A program made the position numbers and the translations under genes. Source: Ottelia alismoides (Eukaryota; Streptophyta; Magnoliopsida; Alismatales; Hydrocharitaceae). Taken from it: a stretch of 64,000 bases of DNA. Under the pieces are notes generated by a model. It saw only the letters and a program-made list of their open reading frames with translations. It was not told where the DNA came from and did not search any database. The stretch is taken from contig JAZKJV010003379.1 of assembly GCA_037367405.1 (NCBI GenBank), forward strand, positions 62,001 through 126,000. Reading direction: 5' to 3'. Below, piece after piece: positions 11,179 through 21,330 of the stretch. Positions within the stretch are counted from its first letter, which is position 1; every line of letters starts with the position of its first letter.

Positions 11179-13532
11179 ATGAAGACCGCCTTCAACCTCT
11201 CCGTCCTCGTGTTTTGCCTTGGAGCTACCATCCGTATACCATGCCCGCTTCTCCTCGCTCTTTCCATCCTTCCGTCCCTTCTCCACCTTGTTTTCTCCAC
11301 CTGGCTCGTGCCAGGTGGATTTGCATGGAGGAGAGCCACTGCTCCGGGCCACCCATCCACTTCCCCCGGACCGATCGGTTGGCCCTTTCTTGGCTCCATC
11401 TTGACCATGATGCACCCGAACTCCCATCGCAAGCTTGCGGAATTGGCATCCTCGCATAAGGCTAGACGCCTGATGTCCTTCAGCCTAGGCATCAATCGTA
11501 TCATCATAAGTAGCCATCCAGACACCGCGAAGGAGATCCTCTCTGGATCCGCCTTTGCCGATCGACCACCCAAGCTCTCAGCACGGCTGCTTATGTTCGA
11601 TCGAGCCATAGGGTTCGCCCCTTCCGGTGACTACTGGAGGCACCTCCGTCACCTTGCATCTAGGAACATGTTCTCGCCACGGAGGATCGCCATGTCAGAG
11701 GACCTAAGGAGTCGGGTGGCAGATGAGATGACGGCGATGGTCGAGAAGGCGATGGAGACGCGAGGGGCGGTAAAGCTACGGAGAGTGTTGCAGTGGGGGT
11801 CAATGGAGAGTATGATCGGGAGTGTGTTCGGAGAGTCGATCGGGATGAGGGAGAAGGAGGAGATGAAGGAGATCGTGGGGGAGGGATATGAACTCGTCAA
11901 CACCTTCAATTTGGAGGATTACGTGCCACTCGGTGGGCTGTTGGATTTCTATGGAGTGGGTGGGAGGTGCAAAAGGTTGGCTTTAAGGGTAAAGGATCTT
12001 GTGGGTGGCATCGTAAGGAAAAGGAGAGGTGAGCATGAAGGTGGTGATGATTTCCTCGGTGCTCTCATGTCCCTGCCTGTGGAGGAAAGGCTATGCGACT
12101 CCGATCTCATATCTGTTCTTTGGGTAAGCATCTCTTCTTCCTCTATCCATCTCTACGTCTCCATCGCTTCAGTTGTATGGCCCTCAATGCAGGTATCAAT
12201 TGCTCCTCAGACGCATGACATGCATCTAAAATCTGCAATTAACGGGAAACGAAAAATATGAAAAAGTACATGTATTGTAATATAATCTGGACATGGGTTA
12301 CATTTATGGGATCGAATCATTAGGCTTCAGGTAGGTTTTATTCAACTTTATTATAACTATTGCACTGTGGGGACGCACATCGATCATCAAACAGTATCCA
12401 CTAAACTTAATTTATCATACACGTGCTCCCCTGGGGATATATGCCCTATTTATACTAATTTATGTGCTTGGAACGTGAAACCTTATCTACCATGCTGGAT
12501 TATTCGAATTTCTGTGTCCATTTATAGAGGTAAATTAATATATTCTCGATTTTCCATTCGGTGAAGGATAGACGGATGACATGAAATGATACGGACATGA
12601 TCCAAATCCTTCTCACGGAGGGAAATGGAGAACAAACTGTGTAAGTAGATTAAAGCCAATCAACATGTTGGCCACAATCAACTACGAGGTGGGTCCTTTG
12701 ACATGATCAGCCGTCGACATCTGAAAATATGGAAATGGCATCGCTCCCCGTCGATTCAATACAGTCGCTGTGATTGATCTCACTAGGAACAGATTTGTAT
12801 TTAGTTTAAACAGTTGGAGTAACAGACAGGAGAAGAGCGATGTCCTTTAATGGGAAAACGATGTGCAACTATCATATCAATGTCATCCTCGTTCCTACTT
12901 GAATAAAGCACTCGAAATTATTTTGTTCGCAGGAAATGATATTCCGAGGGGCGGATGTGGTGGCCATCCTATTGGAATGGACCATGGCTCGCATGGTGCT
13001 GCACCCGGACGTCCAAGGCCAGGTCCGCGAGGAGATCCTTGCTCATGTAGGGTCGCACCGTCGAGTTCGAGACTCGGACCTGCCGCGTCTCCCCTACCTT
13101 CAAGCGGTGGTGAAGGAGGTCCTCCGCTTGCATCCGCCGGGCCCGCTCCTCTCGTGGGCCCGGCTTGCCGTCCATGATGTCCATGTGGATAAGATGTTCG
13201 TGCCGGCGGGGACCACCGCAATGGTGAACATGTGGGCTATAAGCCATGATGGGTCCATATGGAAAGATCCGTGGGCTTTCAAGCCGGGTAGGTTCGTGGC
13301 GGAGGAGGTTAGTGTGATGGGATCCGATCTTAGGCTCTGCCCTTTCGGATCCGGGCGAAGGGTTTGCCCCGGGCGCGCGCTTGGTATGGCCACCGTACAT
13401 CTGTGGTTGGCCCGTCTATTGCAGGGTCATGTTTGGCTGCCAAGCGGACCGGTCCAGCTAACAGAGCACCTCCGCCTGTCCCTTGAGATGAAGAAGCCGT
13501 TGGTTTGCCGCGTCGTTCGACATCCTCTCTAA
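11179..13532 (+). CDS. Cytochrome P450 monooxygenase, CYP78A family (two exons)
   Basis: Exon 1 is 11179-12123 and exon 2 is 12933-13532. The intron has GTAAGC/GCAG borders and falls between Trp315 and Glu316, giving 514 residues, slightly short of the usual 520-550. Visible features are an N-terminal membrane anchor (residues 8-45), the CYP78-typical PGGFAW, a proline hinge [11 protein letters not shown], the stretch [14 protein letters not shown], the I-helix (316-331), the ExxR pair Glu377/Arg380, PGRF where PERF is usual (433-436), and heme loop [10 protein letters not shown] with ligand Cys460. CYP78A enzymes sit on the ER and promote organ and seed growth (KLUH, PLASTOCHRON1); the substrate is unknown. 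Oddity: the I-helix reads RGADVV where RGTDTV is common in the family, so the usual proton-relay Thr is Val. No stop or frameshift is seen. The family call is firm; membership of a named clade is not. Confidence 0.93.
12124..12932 (+). other. Intron of the CYP78A gene (809 bp)
   Basis: The donor GTAAGC follows the codon for Trp315. The acceptor TTTTGTTCGCAG precedes GAAATGATATTCCG, which restores the CYP78A-conserved sequence LWEMIFRG. The intron is AT-rich compared with the exons and carries no recognisable element. Confidence 0.9.
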
Positions 13533-13936
13533 CTCGAGTGCTGCTGTGAACCTGGGTGGGTCCCACTATATCGAGCCATGCCACGCTTGTCTTTCTCGGT
13601 GTCTGTGAGGCTTGTTAGTGCTCTCTCCTATTGTACATATCATGCGATTGTGAGTTTTTTTGGAATGGCATTTTGTATCTTATGTTGCAATCACAGGAGA
13701 TTTCTATGCTTCATCAGGCAAGTCGACTTTGTATGTTTTCTAAAGTTGGCATTCTAATTCTAAGTTCTGCAAGACGGCCCAATCTTTATATTGCACACCT
13801 TTGTAATGTTATTAAAGAAGGGTGACCGACGATTTCATTATGCTCGTAAAGGGTAAATTACAGGGAGGTACTAAAATTTTTTGATATCATTATTAACGTA
13901 ATGGCGTCCTGAAGTTTCAAAAGTGTCTCAGGCTCA
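13533..13936 (+). other. 3' flank of the CYP78A gene
   Basis: This stretch probably holds the 3' untranslated region; ATTAAA near 13808 is a weak poly(A)-signal candidate. The rest up to the hAT insertion shows nothing recognisable. Confidence 0.4.
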
Positions 13937-13944
13937 TGTGCATG

Positions 13945-15723
13945 CAGGGCCGTCCCTGAGCCTCGTCTCGGGGTGCAATGGCCCAGGGCCCCGTAATTTT
14001 GGGGGCCCATTTTTAAATCGTCTACATATAGTTAGTTTTTGTTATTTTTATTTCAAATACTAGGGATGAAAACGATCGGATATGGATCAGATATGCCTAT
14101 TTCTATATCCATATTTGCTCTATCTTTATCGAATACGAATACGGATACAGATATGATTCGGATATGCATTAAAAATACGGATACGAATCAGATATTTATC
14201 GAATATGAATATGGATCAAATAAAGAGCGAATTTGAATACATATTAAATAAATAACTAATCCAAATATGAACCAGTGAAAGAGTCAATCCAAATATGGAT
14301 CCAATAAATATGGAATCCATATGCGAGTTTATTAATGATCACATACGAATACGAATTGATATTTAATCAAAGTTTACAATGATTTTAAAAATTGATAATG
14401 AAATATAAATAAGTTTCATCCTGACAAAAGGGATCATCGAGGTGACATGTGTTCTAACCAGAAGCTAAAGGAGGATATGATTTTGTAACTTTTGTGCGTG
14501 CCCATCTTCAAATAAACGGAAGTTTATTAATATCATTGATATATTGTATTATATAATATCTACTACTAATATAATAACATGGGGTTGCGTCTTGTAATAT
14601 ATTAACTAATATATTAAATTTTTTATTCCGATATCCAGATCCGGATATTCAAGCCATTATCTGCATCCATATCCGAAAAATTTTGCAATCCATATCCGAT
14701 TCGTATTTGATTAATATTTGGATACAGATATCTGTGTCCGATACTTTTTCGAATACTATACGTAGATATTCGGATATATCTGTATCCGTTTTCATCCCTA
14801 CCAAATACCAATCCAATGTCTAAATGGCTACACATGTCCATTAATTATTTACATTTGCATGTGTCATTTGACTCTTCATATTCCTAAATGTCAAAAAATC
14901 CTTTGGGTTCCCCAATGCCACATTAATATCTTAAAAGTTAAGAACCCATAATGAACTTAAATGTGTCCTTTGGAGACAGATATGACCTCCTCATCTTGTG
15001 ATTTGCGATTTCTGCCACTGCTGCAATTTGTCTTGCTTTTAATTTATGACTTGTTGTTGTTGAGCACCCACAAATCACGGTCTCAGTTAATGATATTTTT
15101 TATATTTATGCATTCTGATTTTTTCCTTAGATCCACAAATTACGATTATTTTTTGGATTCGCACTGTCAAATAAAAAACTGATGACTTGATTATTTTTCC
15201 ATAACTATTATTTTATTATCTGTTTCAATCATGTTTATTTTTTTATTGTATTAATTGTTTAGTGCTTCTTGCTTGAATATTATTCTCTAACCATATTTTT
15301 TCAGCTTATATGATATGAAAAATAGACATTAAGAGATGAAACTCTTAATTCTTAAATATTTTTGTTATTGTAGTCAATAGATATATATGCTTCTGTGCTT
15401 GAACATTCTCAAAAATCCTAACTTAAAAAAACAATGCCGTACATTTTTTGCTAGCTATTTCCCATTAGCTGTTGTTTCTACTTACGTTCCTCGAATTGCA
15501 TTATATCCATAGATATCTATTTCGATTGTAGAAATTATTTTTTATAATTTTAATTCATTACTTATTGTTTGATGCTCGTTGATCATAAACATATATAGTT
15601 CCTTTTTAAAATTTAAAGAACTTTACTTATAAGAAATTTACAAATTAAAAAAACAAATTATTTGTATAGGGGCCCTTTTCTTCTCTTTTGCCTAGGGCCC
15701 ATGAAATGTTAGGGACGGCACTG
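13945..15723 (+). mobile_element. Non-autonomous hAT transposon, copy 1
   Basis: Terminal inverted repeats are CAGGGCCGTCCCTGA at the left and, as complement of the right end, CAGTGCCGTCCCTAA. A perfect 8-bp target duplication TGTGCATG lies at 13937-13944 and 15724-15731. Both traits define the hAT superfamily. Next to each end is a GGGGCCC-rich block. The 1,779-bp interior has only short frames and no transposase domain, so it must be moved in trans. A Ds-like element is nested at 14061-14800. Copy 2 lies inverted at 30230-32012. Confidence 0.95.
14061..14800. mobile_element. Ds-like (Ac/Ds-type hAT) element nested in hAT copy 1
   Basis: The ends TAGGGATGAAAACG and CGTTTTCATCCCTA are inverted and match the Ac/Ds terminal repeat (CAGGGATGAAA/TTTCATCCCTA). 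Flanks TCAAATAC (14053-14060) and CCAAATAC (14801-14808) form an 8-bp duplication with one mismatch. Subterminal regions are dense in GGATAYGGATA words, as expected of clustered transposase-binding motifs. The 740-bp element encodes no transposase. Confidence 0.9.
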
Positions 15724-15731
15724 TGTGCATG

Positions 15732-16141
15732 AACAATGGCGTACTCGTCCACCATTGATTCCGACATAAATGCGCCAAATATATGTCTCACCGATGAAAT
15801 TATCTCTAAGATTTACCACGACACCAAACTTGGAAGCTCACAGTCCTTGTTGGACATGTAAGTTCATGGCAAGAAATGGCATGTTATTTCCCTTGTATCG
15901 TGTCGTATTTAAGATAAAGTACATTCGAGTTTGCATGATTAGTCGGGCTCTACTGTATGATTATGGCAACGTGTGTTGGCCACATCCGATATCTTAGATT
16001 ACACTCCTTGTTGGACATGTAAGTCCTTGACTAGCAATTTCACAATCATATTATTGCACTTATATGTAAAGTATGTTCAAGTTTGCATTATTACTTGGGT
16101 TCCTCCATATGATTATGGTTATGTATATTGGTTGTATAGGA
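15732..16141. repeat. Imperfect tandem duplication, about 155-bp unit (x2)
   Basis: Units at about 15841-15995 and 16002-16145 both start with CTCCTTGTTGGACATGTAAG or a one-base variant. Both continue through AAGTAYRTTCRAGTTTGCAT and TATGATTATGG. They differ at many sites, so the duplication is old. No coding signal or element border is seen. Confidence 0.7.
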
Positions 16142-16268
16142 TATTATATTGGGTTAAATGGGGCTGCTCCCTAGGGGGAGCTAACTTGGCTCTCCCGCGC
16201 AATTTCGCCCAATTTTTTATTTTTTTTTGAAAATTTCTTTCGTGGAATTTCATCACTATATCCCTATA

Positions 16269-17766
16269 GGGATATTTACCCAGCAGACCTTAAAATCTTT
16301 CGAAATTACCTCTACGGACCTTTGAAACATCATAATTCCTCCCACGACCCCGTAAACTTGCTCCGTCTTACCCAACAAACCCTCCCGTCAATTTTAACTA
16401 CATTTGAGTCAGTTACTTGGGTTAGTCGTGAGTTAATCTAACCAATTAAACATCGAACGGTTACGATTAGCCAAAAAAATCCTGCAGTAGACCGGCGGGG
16501 AGAGAGCAGGGATGCAACATCCCTGAAGGGCTCCATCACCAGGGGTGAGCAGGAAGCTTGGTAGGGGGCGGTGAGCAGCGGCGCGACCAGGGAGCTTGGG
16601 AGGGAGCGGCATAGGGAGCAGCGGCACGGGCCAGGGTGCAGCGGCATGACCAGGGAGCTTGAGAGGGGCGGAGCGGGCTAGCGTGCAGAGCGCCGCGCGC
16701 GGGGAGGGAGGGGTTGCAGCGGCACGTGCGGTGGGAGGGAGGGGGGGGGGTTTGAGCGGCGTGCGGGGAGGGAGGGGGGGAGTTGCAGCACCGCGCGCGG
16801 GGGGAGGGGGGTTGGGTTGCAGCGGCGCGCGCGGGGGGAGGGGGTGGGCTGCAGCGCCGCGCGCGGGGGAGGGGGGTGCAGCGGCGCGCGGCGGGGTGGG
16901 AGGGGGGGCTGCAGCGCCGCGCGCGGGGAGGGAGGGGTTGCAACGGCGCGCGCGGTGGGTGGGGTTGCAGCACCGCACGCGGGGGGAGGGGGGCTGGGTT
17001 GCAGCGGCGCGCGGGGGTTGCAGCGCCGCGTGCAGGGGGAGGGGGTGGGCTGCAGTGGCGCGCGCGGGGGAGGGGGGGTGCAGCGGCGGCGGCGGCGGGG
17101 TGGGAGGGGGGGCTGCAGCGCCGCGCGCGGGGAGGGAGGGGTTACAACGGCGCGCGCGGTGGGTGGTGGTTGCAGCGCCGCGTGCGGGTGGAGGGGGTGG
17201 GATGCAGCGGCGCACGCGGGGAGGGGGGGGGGTTGCAGCGCCGCGCACGGGGGGAGGGAGGTGGGTTGCAGCGCCGCCCCGGGAGGTTGCAGCGCCGCGC
17301 ACGGGCGGAGGGGGGTGGGTTGCAGCGACGTGCGCGGGGGAGGGGGTAGCAAGGAGCAGCGGCTTCGGTTCATACAGACCATTCGAGCAGAGGAGGGAAG
17401 GAGCTGAGCACGGTGCTCGTCCGCGACGGAGGGGAGAGCAGGGATGGAGAACCTGTTCGCGAGGCTCTCAATGACGGAAGTGGCGAGGCTCAAAGCTTGG
17501 CGTTGACGGAGGAGCGGTTCAGGGAAGATCAACTCTTCTGAGATGATGTAGTGGCATTAAATGTAAATTTGATAAACAAATTGGGTATAATATAAATGAA
17601 CATAACGGAATCAGGTTAATTTTAACGGGTAAAATGAACGGGAGTTAACCGCAGGGTCTGTAGGGTAAGGGTTACCAAGTTTACAGGGTCGTGGGAGGAA
17701 TTATGATGTTTCAAAGGTCGTAGAGGTAATTTCGAAAGATTTTAGGGTCTGCTGGGTAAATATCCC
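16269..17766. mobile_element. Mutator-like element (MULE) with GC-rich cargo
   Basis: Long terminal inverted repeats of about 100 bp start GGGATATTTACCCAGCAGAC at the left; the complement of the right end starts the same way. A perfect 9-bp target duplication ATCCCTATA lies at 16260-16268 and 17767-17775. Long TIRs with a 9-bp TSD identify a MULE. The 1,498-bp element has no transposase. Its centre (about 16480-17530) is extremely GC-rich, as in Pack-MULEs that carry copied gene pieces, but I recognise no parent gene. A tiny frame at 17444-17506 (MENLFARLSMTEVARLKAWR) might be captured coding DNA; this is a guess. Confidence 0.93.
16659..17350 (+). repeat. G-rich higher-order tandem repeat inside the MULE
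   Basis: Short units of about 25-35 bases built on TTGCAGCGGCGCGCGCGGGG and runs of 4-9 G are repeated across about 690 bases. They are grouped into at least two larger blocks of about 195-200 bases (near 16801-16985 and 16993-17178) that share the same order of variants. The plus strand has many closely spaced G runs, the sequence requirement for G-quadruplexes. Long Pro/Arg/Ala- or Gly/Arg-rich frames on both strands arise from the lack of A and T and are not credible proteins. Confidence 0.85.
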
Positions 17767-18051
17767 ATCCCTATATTATGTCATTAAAATTTCGTATGAA
17801 ACAGAGACTCCTACGGCCTCCATCCAGACAGTCATTTTTTAACGGTAACAGGATTGCTAAAATCGACCTCGTCTGGATGGAGGTCGTAGGAGTCTCTATT
17901 TTACACGAAATTTTAATGACAAAATATAGGGATATATTTATGAAAATCCACATAAGAAATTTTCAAAAAAAAATAAAAACATGGGAAATATGGGGCGATG
18001 GAGCCAAGTTAGCTCCCCCATGGGGGCATCCCCATTTTACCCTATTATATA

Positions 18052-18395
18052 TAATTATCTAAAGAGTTACATTAGAATAATTAATATGGAAATAGTTAAT
18101 AATCTAAAAGTTGGATTTGATCACATAACTAACATCAGACAGTTATCCAATAAAGTAGTATCCAATCTGAGAAGAGTATGCTTGACTTGATATTTATTCA
18201 ATGAGTACTCTTCATATTTCTACATAGGAAAAGAAATTTGGAATTTACTGAATTTGTTAAGATAAAAAGTTAGTTGACAAGATTGAGATAAATAAACTCT
18301 CGGATTGTGGACTATCATGAGATGGGAATTCATCTTCTGATCAAAGATAGTTATGCAGACCACTAGGTTCATGTCTTGAAAACGGACTATATACT
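18052..18395. other. Intergenic, nothing recognised
   Basis: AT-rich sequence between the MITE and the left LTR of the large minus-strand copia. No protein-like frame, inverted ends or tandem repeat was seen. Confidence 0.4.
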
Positions 18396-19201
18396 TGTTG
18401 GGGATATGCACAATCAGGAGTATCCCTTAAAATTGTCCTGCAGTAAAGATGGTTCAACAAAATATATGTTCCTCACATGGGAACTCAATGGCAATAATAT
18501 GACAAGCAATCACACGAGACATAGATTTTACATAGAAACCCTTACTCGATGTGAGCAAGGGAAAAATCACAGGGCAAGACTGGTAACGAATCCACTGCGG
18601 TCAAGATGAGCCAATGTTCTTCTCAGTTTTGTTGTCCACAAACCAAGGTACAAGCCACACACACAATATATAGTTCTTCAACAAGTATCTAACTATCCCT
18701 AGGTATCTAACAATACCAAATGTGCTCTAATCAAGAAGATAAGGTGGATTCCCTTGTGGGCTCCTGGATGGAGACCCAAATCGATGCTCGGCTCCTTTGA
18801 GGTCGTTCCCAACGACCTCTCGTTGCTGCTCCTTTCGAGCACGCCCGAACGTTGCTCCCAAGCCCAACTCCAAAGCCCTAGCCGTTGCTCCCAAGCTCGA
18901 GCTGCTGCTGCCCTCGAGCATGGACTCGGCCTCTCTCTCGCTCTCCCGCTCGCGTGGAGGAAGACGAAGAAGATGGGGTTCCAAACCCTCACTGCGGCTT
19001 GCTAAAAAATGGGGAGGCAAAAGGGACGAATGGGGCTTCCGTGCTCCTCTGGAATGGAAGAAAAAAACCCTGGAATCAGCTAGGGATAGGGAACGAATGG
19101 GGCTGCCCAATAACTTGTGAAAATAGCATAGATGCCTCTGCAGTATGGGCAAATTGCTGCATCCCCCCAAGTTGGGGCTGGACATGCAAAGAAACCCAAC
19201 A
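18396..19201 (-). repeat. 3' LTR of the large minus-strand copia
   Basis: On the minus strand it starts TGTTGGGTTTCTTTGC and ends CATATCCCCAACA. It is closely similar to 28396-29200, with small indels such as an AAAGCACAA-type insertion in the other copy. Confidence 0.92.
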
Positions 19202-19249
19202 ACCTCCCCCTCCAGCCCCAACGGGTAGGTGTTGTCTTGGTGGTGAAGA

Positions 19250-20557
19250 TCAAGAAGAGGTGACACCGCTCAACTCTCTACAGAGCTGAAGCTTGTCATG
19301 AGTGACTGCCTTGGTCAACATGTCTGAGGGGTTCTCATCAGTGTGAATATTCTTCAACATGAGTTGCTTCTGTTCAATTGCATCCCTCAGCCAATGGTAT
19401 CTCACGTCAATGTGTTTTGTCCGAACATGGTGCATGATACTCTTGCTCAAGTATATAGCGCTTTGGCTATCACAAAACCCAATTGGCTCACTGTCATTCC
19501 AACCAAACTCACCAAGAAAACGTTGTAGCCACAACGCTTCTTTCCCAGCCTGCTGCTGCTATGTATTCTGCCTCGGTAGTCGAGAGAGCAACACATTTCT
19601 GTATCTTGGATTGCTATGATATGGCTCCGCCTGCAAATGTGAAAATGTACCCTGAGGTAGACTTTCTCTGGTCCATGTCTCCTGCCATATCTGCATCAGT
19701 GTAGCTACAAAGTTTGGGATCTGACCTCCCAAACACAAGACACATACTTTAGGTCCCTCTCAAGTATCTCAAGATCCATTTCACGGCCTCCCAATGGTCC
19801 TTCCCCGGATTGGACATGAATATGCTCACACGCCCACTGCATGGGCTATGTCAAGTCTAGTGCAAGCCATTGCATACATGAGGCTCCCAACTGCGGACTG
19901 GTATGGGATCTTGGACATCTCTGCTTTCTCCTCAGAAGTAGAAGGACATGACTCTTTCGTTAGCTTGAAATGAGAGGCTAAGGGCGTGCTGATGGGCTTT
20001 GCATTATTCATGTTGAACCGCTCCAACACGCATTCAACATATATTTCTTGTGACAATCACAACATGTGCTTCTTCCTATCTCTTGTAATCTGCATCCCAA
20101 GCATGTGGCTTGCCTTGCCCAAATCTTTCATCTCAAACTCCTTGGAGAGTTCTCTCTTGAGCTTTGCTATGAGGTTGGAATCATAACCTACAATCAATAT
20201 ATCATCCACATAGATCAAAAGAATGACGAACCTGTCATTGGGAAGACGACGAACATATACACATGGATTGGTTGTTGTCCTCTTGAAGCCTTGCTTTGAC
20301 ATGAAAGCATCAAACTTCAAGTACCACTGTCTTGGGGCTTGCTTCAAGCCATAAAGACTCTTTCTCAACCTGCAAACCATGTGCTCTTTCCCTTTCTCTT
20401 GAAAACCCTGTGGCTGCTCCATGTAGATCTCTTCCTTTAAATCACCGTGAAGAAACGTCGTCTTCACATCCATCTGCTCCAGCTCAAGGTCCATGCTAGC
20501 AACAAGTCCTAGCACCATTCTCACTGAATTCATCTTCACCACTGGGGAGAAGATCTC
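19250..20557 (-). pseudogene. copia RT (C-terminal part) and RNase H, broken
   Basis: Minus-strand pieces at 20542-20057, 20056-19826 and 19534-19250 encode the second part of pol. RT shows the palm sequence MDVKTTFLHGDLKEEIYMEQ, the connection segment SLYGLKQAPRQWY and the catalytic YVDD (in ILLIYVDDILIV). RNase H follows with SQSAIYLSKS and RTKHIDVRYHWLRD. Stops and a frameshift separate the pieces. The N-terminal part of RT lies on the far side of the nested copia, at 25684-26050. Confidence 0.9.
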
Positions 20558-20701
20558 TGTTGGGAAAAATGAGCAAGTTGTTTATTCCATAAGCCCTAGG
20601 CTCTCTTATATAGGAGAATAGCCTATGGGTAAATTACATAAAGCATACAACTGAAAAATGAAAATAACAAAGAGATACATGTACTACTATATGCGTCAAC
20701 A
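20558..20701 (-). repeat. 3' LTR of the nested copia
   Basis: 144 bp; on the minus strand it starts TGTTGACGCATATAG and ends TTTTTCCCAACA. One base differs from 25535-25678. The plus-strand TCTTATATAGGAGAATAG is a TATA-like promoter segment read in reverse. Confidence 0.95.
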
Positions 20702-20708
20702 CTCCACC

Positions 20709-21330
20709 TCAAGATGGAGCATAGATATCAATCATGCTCAGCTTGGATGCACACTTCTGGAATGGGCCTCGAAGTAATGCCTTGGTAAATATATCAGTAG
20801 TTTGATTCTCTGAGGTAACATGAGATGTAGCAATGAACCCCTTCTGAATCATGTCACAGATGTAGTGACAGTCAACCTCAATATGCTTGGTCCTCTCATG
20901 GAATGCTGGGTTGTTTGCAATAAACACGGCTGCCTGATTATCACATTCCAATTTCATAGGAAGTGGTATATCAATACATAGGTCTGTAAGAAGAGCTTTC
21001 ACCCACATCATCTCTGTGCTAGCCTGGGCCATAGCCCTGTATTCAGATTCAACACTGGATCTAGCTACCACCATCTGTTTCTTGCTCCTCCATGAGACTA
21101 GAGCATCTCCAACATAGATTGCAAATCCTGAGGTGGACTTCCTGTCCTTGGGACATCCTGCATAGTCTGCATCTGCACACGCTGAGATATAGATCTCCTT
21201 TCCTTTCTTAAATAGCAAACCTGTACCTGGAGATGATTTTAGGTATCTAAGAATCATGTGTATTGCATCCATATGGATCTGACGTGGTTGCTCCATGAAC
21301 TGGCTCACGCGGCTCACTGCAAATGATTAT
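20709..21330 (-). pseudogene. copia RNase H domain
   Basis: The frame from 21317 to 20709 continues pol after a frameshift at about 21320. It carries the RT end (VSRVSQFMEQPRQIHMDA) and RNase H with the catalytic region ACADADYAGCPKDRKSTSG, the conserved SRSSVESEYRAMAQA-like block with Glu, and [12 protein letters not shown]. RNase H degrades the RNA strand during reverse transcription. The domain is full length and open to its natural stop, only seven bases before the purine tract. Confidence 0.9.

Larger units (their letters stand above)
16151..18042. mobile_element. Foldback MITE interrupted by a MULE
   Basis: The ends GGGTTAAATGGGG and, as complement of the right end, GGGTAAAATGGGG are followed by an inverted block containing GAGCTAACTTGGCTC. 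The flanks TATTATATT (16142-16150) and TATTATATA (18043-18051) make a 9-bp duplication with one mismatch. Without the inserted MULE (16269-17766) and its 9-bp TSD the MITE is about 385 bp. It folds on itself nearly end to end, including a CTCCTACGGCCTCCATCC stem. It belongs to the family at 29243, 29573, 61893, 62285 and 63172. Confidence 0.85.

Noticed and set aside
11097..13584. Several antisense and shifted frames over the P450 gene (up to 170 codons)
   Set aside because: They are shadows of a GC-rich coding sequence; the P450 frame alone has family motifs and consistent splice sites.
16433..17532. Long Pro/Ala/Arg-rich and Gly/Arg-rich open frames on both strands (up to 289 codons)
   Set aside because: They overlap in several frames at once within a G-rich tandem repeat almost free of A and T, where stop codons cannot occur by chance. 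No domain, no start context, no non-repetitive part.
18699..19289. Overlapping frames of 97-179 codons that might be a gene
   Set aside because: They lie in the LTR, the same frames recur at 28742-29264 in the other LTR, and no domain is present.
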